From assembly GCA_040221975.1 (NCBI GenBank), contig JAVJWR010000026.1:62001-126000 (forward strand): a stretch of 64,000 nucleotides of DNA, in the 5' to 3' direction. The notes under the pieces are model-generated. The model searched no databases. It was not told the DNA's origin and worked only from the letters and a program-made list of their open reading frames with translations. Below, one piece after another: positions 16,331 through 25,603 of this stretch (within the stretch, counting starts at the first letter, position 1; each line of letters opens with the position of its first letter). This stretch comes from Haliea sp040221975. Lineage in GTDB: Bacteria > Pseudomonadota > Gammaproteobacteria > Pseudomonadales > Halieaceae. A program made the translations under genes and the position numbers.

Positions 16331-16813
16331 TCAGTCAGGCTTGACCGTGTGCATTGCGGTCTGCAGGTAATTCTCAAGGCCGATCCTCTCGATCAGGCCC
16401 AGCTGCGTTTCCAGCCAGTCGATGTGCTCTTCCTCGCCTGCCAGAATATCCGCCAACAAGTCCCTGGAGGCATAATCGCCTACCGCCTCGCAGTGAGCGA
16501 TAGCTTCCTTGAGGTCCTTGTGCCCCAGGTGTTCCAGCTTCAGATCGCAGCGCAGGGCTTCCGCCGTGTTTTCCCCGATCAGGAGCTTGCCCAGATCCTG
16601 CAGGTTGGGCAGTCCTTCCAAAAACAGGATGCGCTGGATGAGCCGGTCAGCGTGCTTCATCTCGTCGATGGACTCGTGGTACTCGTGATCGGCCAGTTCC
16701 TGCAGGCCCCAGTCGCGGTACATGCGGGAGTGCAGGAAGTACTGGTTGATCGCAACGAGCTCGTTGCCGAGGATCTTGTTGAGGTGTTCGATTACCTGGG
16801 GGTCGCCTTTCAC
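16331..16813 (-). CDS. bfr: Bacterioferritin
   Basis: 160 aa, typical of haem-containing bacterioferritin (24-mer iron store). The ferroxidase ligands Glu18, Glu51 and His54 and the haem ligand Met52 fall at the E. coli positions; a second EEEHIDWLE block gives the Glu127/His130 pair. Start is GTG 16813 with GGAG 7 bp upstream. An ORF extension upstream is the reverse reading of the bfd gap and is rejected. It follows bfd in one transcription unit. Confidence 0.96.
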   Translation of the reverse strand: MKGDPQVIEHLNKILGNELVAINQYFLHSRMYRDWGLQELADHEYHESIDEMKHADRLIQRILFLEGLPNLQDLGKLLIGENTAEALRCDLKLEHLGHKDLKEAIAHCEAVGDYASRDLLADILAGEEEHIDWLETQLGLIERIGLENYLQTAMHTVKPD

Positions 16814-16910
16814 GTTGAATCTCCGCGGAAACAGGGGAACTGGGGTTGGGAGCTTGCAGGGATCGCGCGACCGGGTCAACCACCGATACTGCGCGAAGGT
16901 CCGGACAGTG

Positions 16911-17114
16911 TCAGCTGGCGGCGTAGAACAGGGCCTGTTCCGGGGGCTGTTCAAGCAATGATTCGTGCAGTACGTCCGCGGCAAGCGCGCTGCACTTGCC
17001 GCAGCGGCTGGCGACGCCGAGGCAGTCGCGCAATTCATCAACCGAGCTTACGCCCTCGTGGGCAGCCGCTCGAATCTGATGGTCGGTAATTCCCTTGCAG
17101 ACACATACATACAT
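16911..17114 (-). CDS. bfd: Bacterioferritin-associated ferredoxin
   Basis: 67 aa [2Fe-2S] protein with the cluster cysteines Cys4, Cys6, Cys38 and Cys41 (YVCVC and SRCGKC). In known systems Bfd docks on bacterioferritin and reduces its ferric core to release iron. It lies directly upstream of bfr, and a Fur box overlaps its promoter, which fits release of stored iron under starvation. Confidence 0.95.
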   Translation of the reverse strand: MYVCVCKGITDHQIRAAAHEGVSSVDELRDCLGVASRCGKCSALAADVLHESLLEQPPEQALFYAAS

Positions 17115-17146
17115 ACGCTGTTCACCTGCGACTGAAACTGCCTGCC

Positions 17147-17175
17147 AGACTAATGCTAATGAGAATTGTTGTCAA
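17147..17175 (-). promoter_or_regulatory. bfd-bfr promoter with overlapping Fur box
   Basis: Minus-strand TTGACA (17175-17170) and TAGTCT (17152-17147) are spaced by 17 bp. The + strand 19-mer at 17155-17173, GCTAATGAGAATTGTTGTC, matches the Fur consensus at 14 of 19 positions and covers the spacer and part of the -35. Repression by Fe-Fur is the expected control. Confidence 0.82.
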
Positions 17176-17192
17176 CAAGCGGCGTGCCGTGA

Positions 17193-17831
17193 TTACTGGT
17201 CTGCGGGCAGATCCAGCAGTTGCTGCAGCCGGTACTCCACCAGCGGCAAGCGGTCATTGCCGAAGTACATGTCATCGCGCTGGATGAACAGGGTGGGAGA
17301 GCCATAGCCTCCCCGCGCCACCAACTCGTCTGTGTTTGCCCGCAGTCGATCCTTGTAGGCCTGGTCAGTGGTCGCTGCCAGCAGGGCGTCGGGGTTGAGG
17401 CCAACCCCGGCGGCAATGTCCGCCAGCACCTCGGGCCGGGAAATGTCCCGGTTCTCCCCCCAGTAGGCTGCAAACACCGCTTCCGACCAGGGCACCAGCA
17501 GGTCCTGGTCCCCGGCATACAGCGCTCCGCGCATCGCCCGCGCCGAGTTGACCGGGAATACATCCGGATGGTTGATGCGCAGGCCGCAGAATTCGGCCCA
17601 GTCTGCCAGGTCTTTCTGGTAGTGCCGGAGACGCCGGGGATTATTGAACATCCCTTCCCGGGCGGCATAAAGGTCCTGATTGACCGCATTGAAAACGCCA
17701 CCGACCAGGATCGGACGCCAGTGCACGGGCACGTCGAGCCGCGCGCTCAGTGGCTGGAGGCGGTGGAACGCGAGGTAGGTCCAGGGGCTGGAACAGTCGT
17801 AGAAGCATTCGAGCAGGGGTGGGGGGTGCAT
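17193..17831 (-). CDS. 2-hydroxychromene-2-carboxylate isomerase family protein (DsbA/GST-kappa fold)
   Basis: 212 aa. The N-terminal YDCSSPWTYLAF contains the active-site Ser region of HCCA isomerases and GST-kappa, and the cis-Pro segment is GGYGSPTLFI. Family members bind glutathione; HCCA isomerase works in naphthalene breakdown, but no aromatic-degradation genes are present here, so the substrate is unknown. Start ATG 17831 has GGAG 5 bp upstream. The longer open frame to 19097 is the antisense of proA and is rejected. It is divergent from proA. Confidence 0.85.
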   Translation of the reverse strand: MHPPPLLECFYDCSSPWTYLAFHRLQPLSARLDVPVHWRPILVGGVFNAVNQDLYAAREGMFNNPRRLRHYQKDLADWAEFCGLRINHPDVFPVNSARAMRGALYAGDQDLLVPWSEAVFAAYWGENRDISRPEVLADIAAGVGLNPDALLAATTDQAYKDRLRANTDELVARGGYGSPTLFIQRDDMYFGNDRLPLVEYRLQQLLDLPADQ

Positions 17832-17882
17832 GGCGGCTCCGGTGTTTTGATCCAGAGTAGCACACGTCCGGCGGCCTTCAGG

Positions 17883-17888
17883 TATAAT
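17883..17888 (+). promoter_or_regulatory. -10 element upstream of proA
   Basis: A perfect TATAAT sits 31 bp before the proA ATG. No good -35 is found at 16-18 bp upstream, so it may need an activator or an extended contact. Confidence 0.5.
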
Positions 17889-17918
17889 CGTGCTTTGTCC
17901 TGGGTCCGGTAAGCGGTA

Positions 17919-19175
17919 ATGAGTGTTGAGCAGTACATGCAGGAGTTGGGCCGCGCTGCCCGCGCCGCGTCCCGGCAGGTTGCGGCTGCGCCTACGGCGC
18001 AGCGCAATGCTGCCCTGCTGGCCACCTGTGCCGCGCTGGACGAGTCGCGTGAGGCGCTGGCGGCAGCCAATGCCGAAGACCTTGCCCGCGGCCGTGAACG
18101 GGGCCTTGACGCGGCCCTGCTGGACCGCCTGCAACTGACGCCTGCTGCCATTGACGCCATGCTGGCCGGTCTGCGTCAGGTTGCGGCCCTGGCGGACCCG
18201 GTGGGCCGCATCAGTGACGTCAACACCATGCCCAGCGGCATTCAGGTGGGGCGCATGCGGGTACCACTCGGGGTGATCGGTATCATCTATGAGTCCCGTC
18301 CCAATGTGACGGTGGAAGCGGCCAGCCTGTGCCTGAAGTCGGGCAATGCCACCATCCTGCGTGGCGGCTCCGAGGCCCTGGCCTCCAATGCGGCCATCGC
18401 CGCCTGCATCACCCGGGGGCTGGAGTCCGCCGGCCTGCCCGCCACCGCGGTACAGGTGGTGACTACCGCTGATCGCGCCGCGGTTGGGGCGATGATTGCC
18501 ATGCCCGAGTATGTCGATGTCATCGTCCCCCGCGGCGGCAAGGGCCTGATCGAGCGCATCAGCCGGGATGCCCGGGTGCCGGTGATCAAGCACCTGGATG
18601 GTGTCTGCCACGTCTATATAGACGCTGGTGCCGACCACACCATGGCACTGGAGATTGCGCTCAACGCCAAGACCCAGCGCTACGGCACCTGCAATACCAT
18701 GGAAACCCTGCTGGTGGCGGCGGCCGAAGCCGGCAGTTTGCTGCCGCAGCTGGCGGCGGCGTTCGCGTCCAGGGGGGTCGAGCTGCGCGGCTGTGAGCGC
18801 AGCCGGGAATTGCTGCCGGCGATCACCGCGGCCACGGAACAGGACTGGCATGAGGAATACCTGGCGCCAGTGCTGGCATTGCGGGTGGTGGACGACCTGG
18901 ATGCGGCCATTGCCCACATCAACCACTATGGTTCGCAGCATACCGACAGCATCGTGACCCGGGATCACGCCAGCGCCATGCGGTTTCTGCGGGAGGTCGA
19001 TTCCAGCTCGGTGATGGTCAATGCTTCCACCCGTTTCGCCGACGGCTTCGAGTACGGTCTCGGGGCGGAGATCGGCATTTCCACGGACAAGCTTCACGCC
19101 CGCGGCCCGGTGGGCCTGGAGGGCCTGACCTCCCAGAAGTATGTTGTCTTTGGCGAGGGGCAGGTTCGCCGTTGA
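17919..19175 (+). CDS. proA: Gamma-glutamyl phosphate reductase
   Basis: 418 aa. Reduces gamma-glutamyl phosphate to glutamate semialdehyde with NADPH in proline synthesis. The aldehyde-dehydrogenase-fold signature is clear, with catalytic Cys258 in RYGTCNTMET, the IYESRPNVTVEAA cofactor-side block and the C-terminal GAEIGISTDKLHARGP. It ends in a TTGA overlap with nadD. The proA-nadD-rsfS-rlmH order is typical of pseudomonads and relatives. Confidence 0.97.
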   Translation: MSVEQYMQELGRAARAASRQVAAAPTAQRNAALLATCAALDESREALAAANAEDLARGRERGLDAALLDRLQLTPAAIDAMLAGLRQVAALADPVGRISDVNTMPSGIQVGRMRVPLGVIGIIYESRPNVTVEAASLCLKSGNATILRGGSEALASNAAIAACITRGLESAGLPATAVQVVTTADRAAVGAMIAMPEYVDVIVPRGGKGLIERISRDARVPVIKHLDGVCHVYIDAGADHTMALEIALNAKTQRYGTCNTMETLLVAAAEAGSLLPQLAAAFASRGVELRGCERSRELLPAITAATEQDWHEEYLAPVLALRVVDDLDAAIAHINHYGSQHTDSIVTRDHASAMRFLREVDSSSVMVNASTRFADGFEYGLGAEIGISTDKLHARGPVGLEGLTSQKYVVFGEGQVRR

Positions 19176-19828
19176 CTGCGACCGCGGCCAACGCCAGCCC
19201 CGTGGCCGTCCTTGGCGGCACCTTCAACCCCATACACAACGGCCACCTGCGCTCGGCGCTGGAACTGGTGGAGTTGCTGGGTCTCGAACGCCTGCACCTG
19301 ATGCCCTGTGCCAACCCGCCGCATCGGCAGGCGCCCGCCTGTGCCGCGGAGCAGAGGGCCGACATGGTCGAGTTGGCAGTGGCGGGAGAGCCGCGGCTGA
19401 TCTGCGATCGGCGCGAACTGGCGCGCAGTGGCCCATCCTGGACAGTCGACAGCCTGGCGGGTTTGCGGGTCGAATACGGCCCCGAGCGCAGTTTGGGCCT
19501 GGTGATGGGCTGCGACGCGCTGCTGGGCCTGGAGCGCTGGCATCGCTGGCAGGCGCTGCTGGACTATGCGCACATCATCGTCATAGCGCGTCCGGGCTGG
19601 CATCTACCCGGGGCCGGGGCGGTGGCCGAATGGCTGGCGCGACACCGGATGACGGATGCCAGTGCGCTGCGGGCACAGGCCGCAGGTGGCATACTGGTGC
19701 TGGAATTGCGCCCCCTGGCGATTTCCTCTACCGAGATCCGGGCCCTCTGCGGCGAGCGGCGGTCCGCGCGCTACCTGCTGCCAGAGCCCGTACTGGACTA
19801 TATTGAAACCCATCAGCTGTACCGCTGA
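19172..19828 (+). CDS. nadD: Nicotinate-nucleotide adenylyltransferase
   Basis: 218 aa. Adenylylates nicotinate mononucleotide in NAD synthesis. The nucleotidyltransferase motif GGTFNPIHNGHL starts near residue 15 and the C-terminal ISSTEIR is present. Start TTG overlaps the proA stop by 4 bp. Confidence 0.95.
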   Translation: MTATAANASPVAVLGGTFNPIHNGHLRSALELVELLGLERLHLMPCANPPHRQAPACAAEQRADMVELAVAGEPRLICDRRELARSGPSWTVDSLAGLRVEYGPERSLGLVMGCDALLGLERWHRWQALLDYAHIIVIARPGWHLPGAGAVAEWLARHRMTDASALRAQAAGGILVLELRPLAISSTEIRALCGERRSARYLLPEPVLDYIETHQLYR

Positions 19829-19861
19829 CGATAAACGATCAACTGGAGAGAACCCGACCGG

Positions 19862-20197
19862 ATGCAAGCCGAAGCCCTGAAAGAACTAGTTGTTGCAGCC
19901 CTTGAAGAGATCAAGGGCGTCAACATCGTAACCCTTGACGTCCGCCAGCTGACCGATGTCATGGACTACCTGGTAATAGCCAGCGGCACCTCCAACCGAC
20001 ACGTGAAGTCGCTGGCTGACAATGTCTGCATGGCAGCCAAAAAGGAAGGCGTGCGCCCTCTGGGCGTCGAGGGTGAGAACCCCGGCGAGTGGGTGCTGGT
20101 GGACTTTGGCGATGTGGTGGCGCATGTCATGCTGCCGGCGACCCGCGATTTCTATGACCTGGAGCGGCTCTGGGTCGATATCCGACAGGAGTCCTGA
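19862..20197 (+). CDS. rsfS: Ribosome silencing factor RsfS (YbeB)
   Basis: 111 aa. Binds L14 and blocks subunit joining when nutrients are scarce. The family core DYLVIASGTSNRHVKSLAD and GEWVLVDFGDVVAHV is intact. A GGAGAG site precedes the ATG by 11 bp. The stop overlaps the rlmH ATG by 1 bp. Confidence 0.96.
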   Translation: MQAEALKELVVAALEEIKGVNIVTLDVRQLTDVMDYLVIASGTSNRHVKSLADNVCMAAKKEGVRPLGVEGENPGEWVLVDFGDVVAHVMLPATRDFYDLERLWVDIRQES

Positions 20198-20667
20198 TGC
20201 GGCTGACGGTGATCACCGTTGGCGGCAAAATGCCGGCGTGGGTGGACGCAGGCGTGGCCGAATACAGCAAGCGCCTGCCGCGGGAGATCCGCCTGCAGTG
20301 GCGCGAACTGCCACTCGCCCGTCGCGGCCGGGACAGCAAACCGGAAGCGCTGCGGGAGCGGGAGGGCGAGCAGATCATCAGGGCGGTGCCCGCCGGCGAC
20401 CAGGTCGTCGCCCTCGATGTTCGCGGCGACAACTGGAGCACGGAGCAGCTGGCACAGCGGCTCGCGAACTGGCAGATGTCCGGCGACAATGTCAGCCTGC
20501 TGATCGGCGGTCCCGACGGTCTTTCTGGCGCCTGCCTGGCGCTGGCCCGACAGCGCTGGTCCCTGAGTGCGCTGACCCTGCCGCACCCGCTGGTACGGGT
20601 GTTGCTGGCGGAACAGCTCTATCGCGCTTGGACAATCACTGCCGGGCACCCGTATCATCGCCCCTGA
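20197..20667 (+). CDS. rlmH: 23S rRNA (pseudouridine1915-N3)-methyltransferase
   Basis: 156-aa SPOUT-type methyltransferase acting on the assembled 70S ribosome. The SAM-binding knot shows LLIGGPDGL and the C-terminal LPHPLVRVLLAEQLYRAW. It is coupled to rsfS and followed after 42 bp by mrdA, as in E. coli. Confidence 0.96.
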   Translation: MRLTVITVGGKMPAWVDAGVAEYSKRLPREIRLQWRELPLARRGRDSKPEALREREGEQIIRAVPAGDQVVALDVRGDNWSTEQLAQRLANWQMSGDNVSLLIGGPDGLSGACLALARQRWSLSALTLPHPLVRVLLAEQLYRAWTITAGHPYHRP

Positions 20668-20709
20668 GGCGCGCCCCCAGATCGGTAACCGCGCAAGCGA
20701 CAGGACTTC

Positions 20710-22563
20710 ATGCCACAGCACATCCCTCTCAAGGACCCCAGCGGCGACATCCGGATATTCGCCGCCCGTACGGTGGTCTCCGTGCTGGTGGTGCTGGCCC
20801 TGCTGGCCTCGATTCTGGCGCGTTACTATGACCTGCAGATCAACGACTACGAGATTTACCGCACCCAGTCCGAGCGCAACCGGGTGCAACTGCAGCCCCT
20901 GCCGCCCAAGCGCGGCCTGATTTTCGACCGCAATGGCGTGTTGCTGGCGGACAACCGGCCCAGCCATATTCTCTCCATCGTCCGCGAACGGGTCGATGAC
21001 CTCGACGCCACCCTGGCGCAACTGCAGGCCCTGGTGCCGATATCCGAGGCCGACCTTGAGAATTTCCAGCTCAAATTGCAGCGACGTCGGCCCTATGAGG
21101 CTGTGCCGCTGCGGTTCCGGCTGACGGAAGAGGAAAGAGCGCTGCTGGCGGTGAACCGGCACCGCATGCCCGGTGTCACAGTGGATGCGCAGTTGGTGCG
21201 CCACTATCCGCACGGCGAGTTGTTCTCCCACGCGGTGGGCTATGTCGGGCGGATCAATGAGCAGGAGGCGCAGGAGCTGGACGAGCGTAACTACCGCGGC
21301 ACCTTTCACGTTGGCAAGGTCGGTGTGGAGAAATTCTACGAAGACCTGCTGCACGGCGAAGTCGGGTACCAGAACGTGGAGACCAATGCCCATGGCCGGG
21401 TGCTGAGGGTACTGGAGCGGTTCGACCCGGTGCCCGGGGGCGATATCAGCCTGCACCTCGATTTCAAGCTGCAGCAGACCGCCTTCGAGGCCCTGGGTGA
21501 GCAGCGCGGCGCGGTGGTGGCCATCGACCCCCTGACGGGCGGCGTGCTGGCGCTGGTGTCCAGGCCGGGCTTCGACACCAACCTGTTCGTCAACGGCATC
21601 AGCGGCACCGACTACAGCGCATTGCGCGATTCCCCGGATGTGCCCCTGTTCAACCGTGCGGTGCAGGGCCAGTATCCTCCGGGCTCTACCATCAAGCCGA
21701 TGATGGCCATGGCCGGCCTGGAGTCCGGGCTGGTAACGCCGGAAAGCACTGTACCCGATCCGGGCTGGTACAGCCTGCCGGGAGACTCGCGCCGCTACCG
21801 GGACTGGATCCTGAAAATTCGCGGTACCGGGCACGCCCCGCGGGTCGACCTGCACATGGCGGTCGCGGAGTCCTGCGACGTGTACTTCTACGACCTGGCG
21901 AGGCGTCTGACTATCGACGGCATGCACGAGCACCTTTCTGGCTACGGGCTGGGGACCCGTACTGGTGTCGATACCACCAACGAGCGCGCCGGCGTGCTGC
22001 CTTCTACCCACTGGAAGCGGGACGCCCTGAACCAGCCCTGGTACCCGGGCGAGACCCTGAGTGCCGGCATCGGCCAGGGCTACATGCTGGCGACGCCGAT
22101 GCAACTGGCGACTGCCACGACGGTGCTGGCGACCCGGGGCCAGCGGCGGGCACCACGCCTGATCCGCTCCATCGGCGGTGCACCACAGGAGGCGCCGCTG
22201 CTGGGAACCATGGAGGCCGCCCCCGAGCACTGGGACGCGGTGCACGAATCCATGCGCGCTGTGGTGCACAGCGCCCGCGGCACTGCGCGCAAGATCGGGG
22301 AAGGAATGCGCTATGAAATGGCCAGCAAGACCGGTACCTCGCAGGTGATCGGCATCGCCCAGGGCGCGATCTATGTCGAGGCGGAAGTCGCCGAGCGCCA
22401 TCGCAACCACGGCCTGTTCATAGCCTTTGCCCCCTATGAAGCGCCGACCATCGCGGTCGCGGTCATTGTCGAGAATGGCGGCGGTGCCTCCGCGGCGTCG
22501 CCCATCGCCCGCGCCGTACTCGATGCCTGGCTGGTGCCGGATGACGGGGTTGTCGATGGGTGA
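20710..22563 (+). CDS. mrdA: Peptidoglycan D,D-transpeptidase, penicillin-binding protein 2
   Basis: 617 aa. An N-terminal membrane anchor (about 20-42) is followed by the pedestal domain and a transpeptidase domain. The nucleophile is Ser326 in GSTIK (Lys329); SCD and KTGTS follow at about 388 and 541. It cross-links lateral-wall peptidoglycan in the elongasome with RodA. It overlaps rodA by 8 bp. Confidence 0.97.
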   Translation: MPQHIPLKDPSGDIRIFAARTVVSVLVVLALLASILARYYDLQINDYEIYRTQSERNRVQLQPLPPKRGLIFDRNGVLLADNRPSHILSIVRERVDDLDATLAQLQALVPISEADLENFQLKLQRRRPYEAVPLRFRLTEEERALLAVNRHRMPGVTVDAQLVRHYPHGELFSHAVGYVGRINEQEAQELDERNYRGTFHVGKVGVEKFYEDLLHGEVGYQNVETNAHGRVLRVLERFDPVPGGDISLHLDFKLQQTAFEALGEQRGAVVAIDPLTGGVLALVSRPGFDTNLFVNGISGTDYSALRDSPDVPLFNRAVQGQYPPGSTIKPMMAMAGLESGLVTPESTVPDPGWYSLPGDSRRYRDWILKIRGTGHAPRVDLHMAVAESCDVYFYDLARRLTIDGMHEHLSGYGLGTRTGVDTTNERAGVLPSTHWKRDALNQPWYPGETLSAGIGQGYMLATPMQLATATTVLATRGQRRAPRLIRSIGGAPQEAPLLGTMEAAPEHWDAVHESMRAVVHSARGTARKIGEGMRYEMASKTGTSQVIGIAQGAIYVEAEVAERHRNHGLFIAFAPYEAPTIAVAVIVENGGGASAASPIARAVLDAWLVPDDGVVDG

Positions 22564-23701
22564 CTACGTGCGCCGGCTGGAGTTACCCGGGGACAGCAGC
22601 GATCTGTCCCGCCGCACCCCTCTCGCCCTGCGCCTGCATATCGATATCCCGCTGCTGCTGTTGTTGCTGGCGCTGACCGGTTTTGGCCTGGTGGTGCTCT
22701 ACAGCGCCTCCGGGAAGCAGCTGGGCGCGGTCGTCCGCCAGGGCCAGTATTTTCTGCTGGCCTATGGCGTGATGTTTGCTGCTGCCCAGGTCGATTTGCA
22801 GCGTTACCAGCGGTGGACGCCCTGGTTGTACCCGCTGGGTGTGGCCCTGCTGGTCGCGGTGATGTTTGTCGGCGTGGGGGCCAAGGGCGCGCAGCGCTGG
22901 CTGGAAGTGGCAGGATTCCGGTTCCAGCCCTCGGAGATCCTGAAGCTGGTGATGCCGCTGACGGTGGCCTGGTATCTCGCCTCGCGGCCCCTGCCACCGC
23001 GGTTCAAGTATGTGCTGGCCTGCCTGGTGCTGGTGGGCCTGCCCTCGGCCCTGATCCTGTTGCAGCCGGACCTGGGAACTGCCCTGCTGATTGCCGCCAG
23101 CGGCCTGTTCGTGCTGTTCATGGCAGGGATTGGCTGGCGCTATCTGTTCGGTGCTGTAGTCCTGGCCGTGCTGTCCGCCTGGCCGGCCTGGATGTATGGG
23201 CTGAAGGACTACCAGAAGCAGCGTATCCTGACCCTGCTGAACCCGGAAAGTGACAAACTGGGCGCAGGCTGGAACATCATCCAGTCCAAGACCGCCATTG
23301 GCTCCGGTGGCTGGGAGGGCAAGGGCTGGCTCAATGGGACTCAGTCGCAGCTGGACTTCCTGCCCGAAAGTCACACCGACTTCATCATCGCTGTGCTGGC
23401 GGAAGAGTTCGGTCTGCGCGGGGTACTGGTATTGCTGGCGCTATACCTGCTGATCATCCTGCGCGGTTTCTGGATTGGCGTGAATGCAGGCAGCAACTTC
23501 GGGCGCATGGTTGCGGGCAGCCTGACGCTGACGTTTTTCGTCTACATCTTTGTTAACATGGGCATGGTTGCGGGCCTGCTGCCGGTGGTGGGAGTGCCAC
23601 TGCCTCTGGTGAGTGCCGGTGGCACTTCGGTGGTTACCCTGATGGCGGGCTTCGGCGTGTTGATGGCAGTGGCTACAGCGGATACCGGCTCCCGCCGGTG
23701 A
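22556..23701 (+). CDS. rodA: Rod-shape SEDS glycosyltransferase RodA
   Basis: 381-aa polytopic SEDS protein with about ten membrane helices. It contains GAKGAQRWL, LQPDLGTA and the C-terminal PLVSAGGTS signature of RodA/FtsW. It polymerises glycan strands for PBP2. Start ATG 22556 lies inside the mrdA end. A longer upstream frame is antisense-like noise within mrdA. Confidence 0.96.
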   Translation: MGDYVRRLELPGDSSDLSRRTPLALRLHIDIPLLLLLLALTGFGLVVLYSASGKQLGAVVRQGQYFLLAYGVMFAAAQVDLQRYQRWTPWLYPLGVALLVAVMFVGVGAKGAQRWLEVAGFRFQPSEILKLVMPLTVAWYLASRPLPPRFKYVLACLVLVGLPSALILLQPDLGTALLIAASGLFVLFMAGIGWRYLFGAVVLAVLSAWPAWMYGLKDYQKQRILTLLNPESDKLGAGWNIIQSKTAIGSGGWEGKGWLNGTQSQLDFLPESHTDFIIAVLAEEFGLRGVLVLLALYLLIILRGFWIGVNAGSNFGRMVAGSLTLTFFVYIFVNMGMVAGLLPVVGVPLPLVSAGGTSVVTLMAGFGVLMAVATADTGSRR

Positions 23702-23734
23702 GAGGTGCACAGTGTTTTCCATGAGATTCAGGGG

Positions 23735-24727
23735 ATGATGACAACAGCGCTCAAACGGAGCCTGGCGGCACTGTGCCTGTGGTCCGTGGCGGCCTCGGTC
23801 ACGGCCAGCTACGGTGATCACGAAGGTGCACGGCAACTGGTCGAGGAACTCGTGGCCGAGGAGCGGGGCCTGGACAGGGAGCGCCTGTTGCAGGTGCTGG
23901 CCCAGGCCGAGCGTCAGGAAGCCATCCTCGAGGCGATGTCGCGGCCGGCGGAACGGGTGAAGCCTTGGCATGAGTACCGGCAGATATTCCTCACCCGGCA
24001 GCGCGAGCAGGAGGGGCTGGAGTTTTACGCCACCCACCGAGACACTTTCACCCGCGCCGAGGAAGCGTTCGGTGTGCCGGCAGAAATCCTCCTCGCCATC
24101 ATCGGCGTGGAAACCCACTACGGACGTATCGCCGGCAGTTACCGGGTCATCGATGCGCTCGCAACCCTGGCCTTTGACTTCCCGCGCCGGGCGGGCTTTT
24201 TCAGCAGGGAGCTCAAGAACTATCTGATCCTGACCGAGGAGCAGCAATTGGATCCGTTGGCCATGAAAGGCTCCTACGCCGGGGCGATGGGCTATGGCCA
24301 GTTCATGCCCAGCAGCTATCGCGCCTACGCGGTGGACTTCGACGGTGATGGCGAGATCGATATCTGGAACAATCCGGCAGATGCCATTGGCAGCGTCGCC
24401 AACTACCTGCGCCGCCACGGCTGGCGCAGTGGTGAAGCCATTGTCGCCGCCGCCGAGGCCGGTACCGAAGTGCCGGGGGAATGGTTCAGTGCCGGCCTCG
24501 TGCCACAGCGTACCGTGGCGGAATTGAACGCAGCGGGCCTGCGCAGCGCGCAGCCTCTGGAGCCGGACGCCAGGGCGACGGCAATCCGCTTTGAACTGGA
24601 GGATGGCCATGAGTACTGGCTGGGGCTGCACAATTTCTATGTCATCACGCGTTACAACCACAGTGCCATGTACGCCATGAGTGTCTATCAGTTGAGTCAG
24701 CGCCTGGCAGCGGGGATGCAGCTGTGA
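23735..24727 (+). CDS. mltB: Lytic murein transglycosylase B
   Basis: 330 aa with an N-terminal signal peptide (about 1-24, ending VTA) and no lipobox, so it is probably a soluble or weakly anchored periplasmic form. The catalytic Glu126 is in GVETHYGR, and AMGYGQFMPSSYRAYAVDFDG is conserved in family 3 transglycosylases. Two ATG codons in a row follow AGGGG. It overlaps rlpA by 4 bp; this insertion between rodA and rlpA is the pseudomonad arrangement. Confidence 0.93.
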   Translation: MMTTALKRSLAALCLWSVAASVTASYGDHEGARQLVEELVAEERGLDRERLLQVLAQAERQEAILEAMSRPAERVKPWHEYRQIFLTRQREQEGLEFYATHRDTFTRAEEAFGVPAEILLAIIGVETHYGRIAGSYRVIDALATLAFDFPRRAGFFSRELKNYLILTEEQQLDPLAMKGSYAGAMGYGQFMPSSYRAYAVDFDGDGEIDIWNNPADAIGSVANYLRRHGWRSGEAIVAAAEAGTEVPGEWFSAGLVPQRTVAELNAAGLRSAQPLEPDARATAIRFELEDGHEYWLGLHNFYVITRYNHSAMYAMSVYQLSQRLAAGMQL

Positions 24728-25554
24728 ACGCCCGTGGCATGCTGTTGCTGGTGGGCGCGGCCCTGATTGCGGTGGGTTGCGCGACCCGGCCGCCGGTGAC
24801 GCAGACACCCGTTGAGCCTGGCGAGCGGCCGCTGGTGGGCCGCGATGCGATCAAGGATGGCGCGCCCTTGCGGCATATTCGCCCCGAGGACGTCAGGGAC
24901 GCGGTGCCGCGCCCGGATCCGATTCTCGCGCTGGGCAACCTGAGCCCCTATACGGTCCTCGGGGAGACCTATCACATCCTGCCAAGCCTGGCCAACTACC
25001 GGGAGCGTGGTATTGCCTCCTGGTACGGCACCAAGTTCAACGGTCAGAAAACGTCCAACGGCGAGATCTACGATCTCTACGCTGCGACCGCGGCCCACAA
25101 AACGCTGCCCATTCCCTGCTATGCACGCGTCACCAATCTGGAAAATGGCCGCACTGTGGTAGTGCGGGTCAACGACCGGGGTCCGTTCCACAGTGATCGG
25201 CTTATTGACCTGTCCTACGGGGCTGCGGTCAAGCTGGGCTTCATGGAAGTAGGCACGGCGCCGGTGGAGGTGGAAGTCATCAATCTCGCCGGCATTGATG
25301 ATCGCCGCGGCACACTGCTGGGCAGCTATCGGTTCGTGCAGTTGGGTGCCTTTGGCTCCGAGTCCTCCGCCCAGCGGTTGCGTGCCGAGCTCGAAGCCCT
25401 GGTGACGCCTCCGGTCGCGGTCAGTCCAGTGGATACCGGTAGCGGCCTGTTGTACCGGGTGCGGATTGGGCCGATGGAGAGCAACGATGACATCCTGCTG
25501 GTGCAGCAGCGGCTGGAAGCCAGTGGCTACACCGGCACCCAGTTGCTGCCATGA
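24724..25554 (+). CDS. rlpA: RlpA septal-ring lytic transglycosylase lipoprotein
   Basis: 276 aa. The lipobox AVGC (Cys19) marks an outer-membrane lipoprotein. The double-psi barrel spans about 95-185 (IASWYGTKFNGQKTSNGE to VNDRGPFHSDRLIDLS, with the catalytic Asp in NDRGP). A C-terminal SPOR domain (about 198-276) binds denuded glycan at the septum. Start GTG overlaps the mltB stop. Confidence 0.95.
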   Translation: MNARGMLLLVGAALIAVGCATRPPVTQTPVEPGERPLVGRDAIKDGAPLRHIRPEDVRDAVPRPDPILALGNLSPYTVLGETYHILPSLANYRERGIASWYGTKFNGQKTSNGEIYDLYAATAAHKTLPIPCYARVTNLENGRTVVVRVNDRGPFHSDRLIDLSYGAAVKLGFMEVGTAPVEVEVINLAGIDDRRGTLLGSYRFVQLGAFGSESSAQRLRAELEALVTPPVAVSPVDTGSGLLYRVRIGPMESNDDILLVQQRLEASGYTGTQLLP

Positions 25555-25603
25555 GGCAGCCCCGATTCGATTCACATACCACCACTTTGAGTCCATTGCA
25601 GTT

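Noticed and set aside
17832..19097. N-terminal extension of the DsbA-fold isomerase frame
   Set aside because: It is antisense to proA; the family N-terminus starts at 17831 with a ribosome site.
20152..22410. 752-aa open frame opposite rlmH-mrdA
   Set aside because: Antisense shadow; no recognisable domain.
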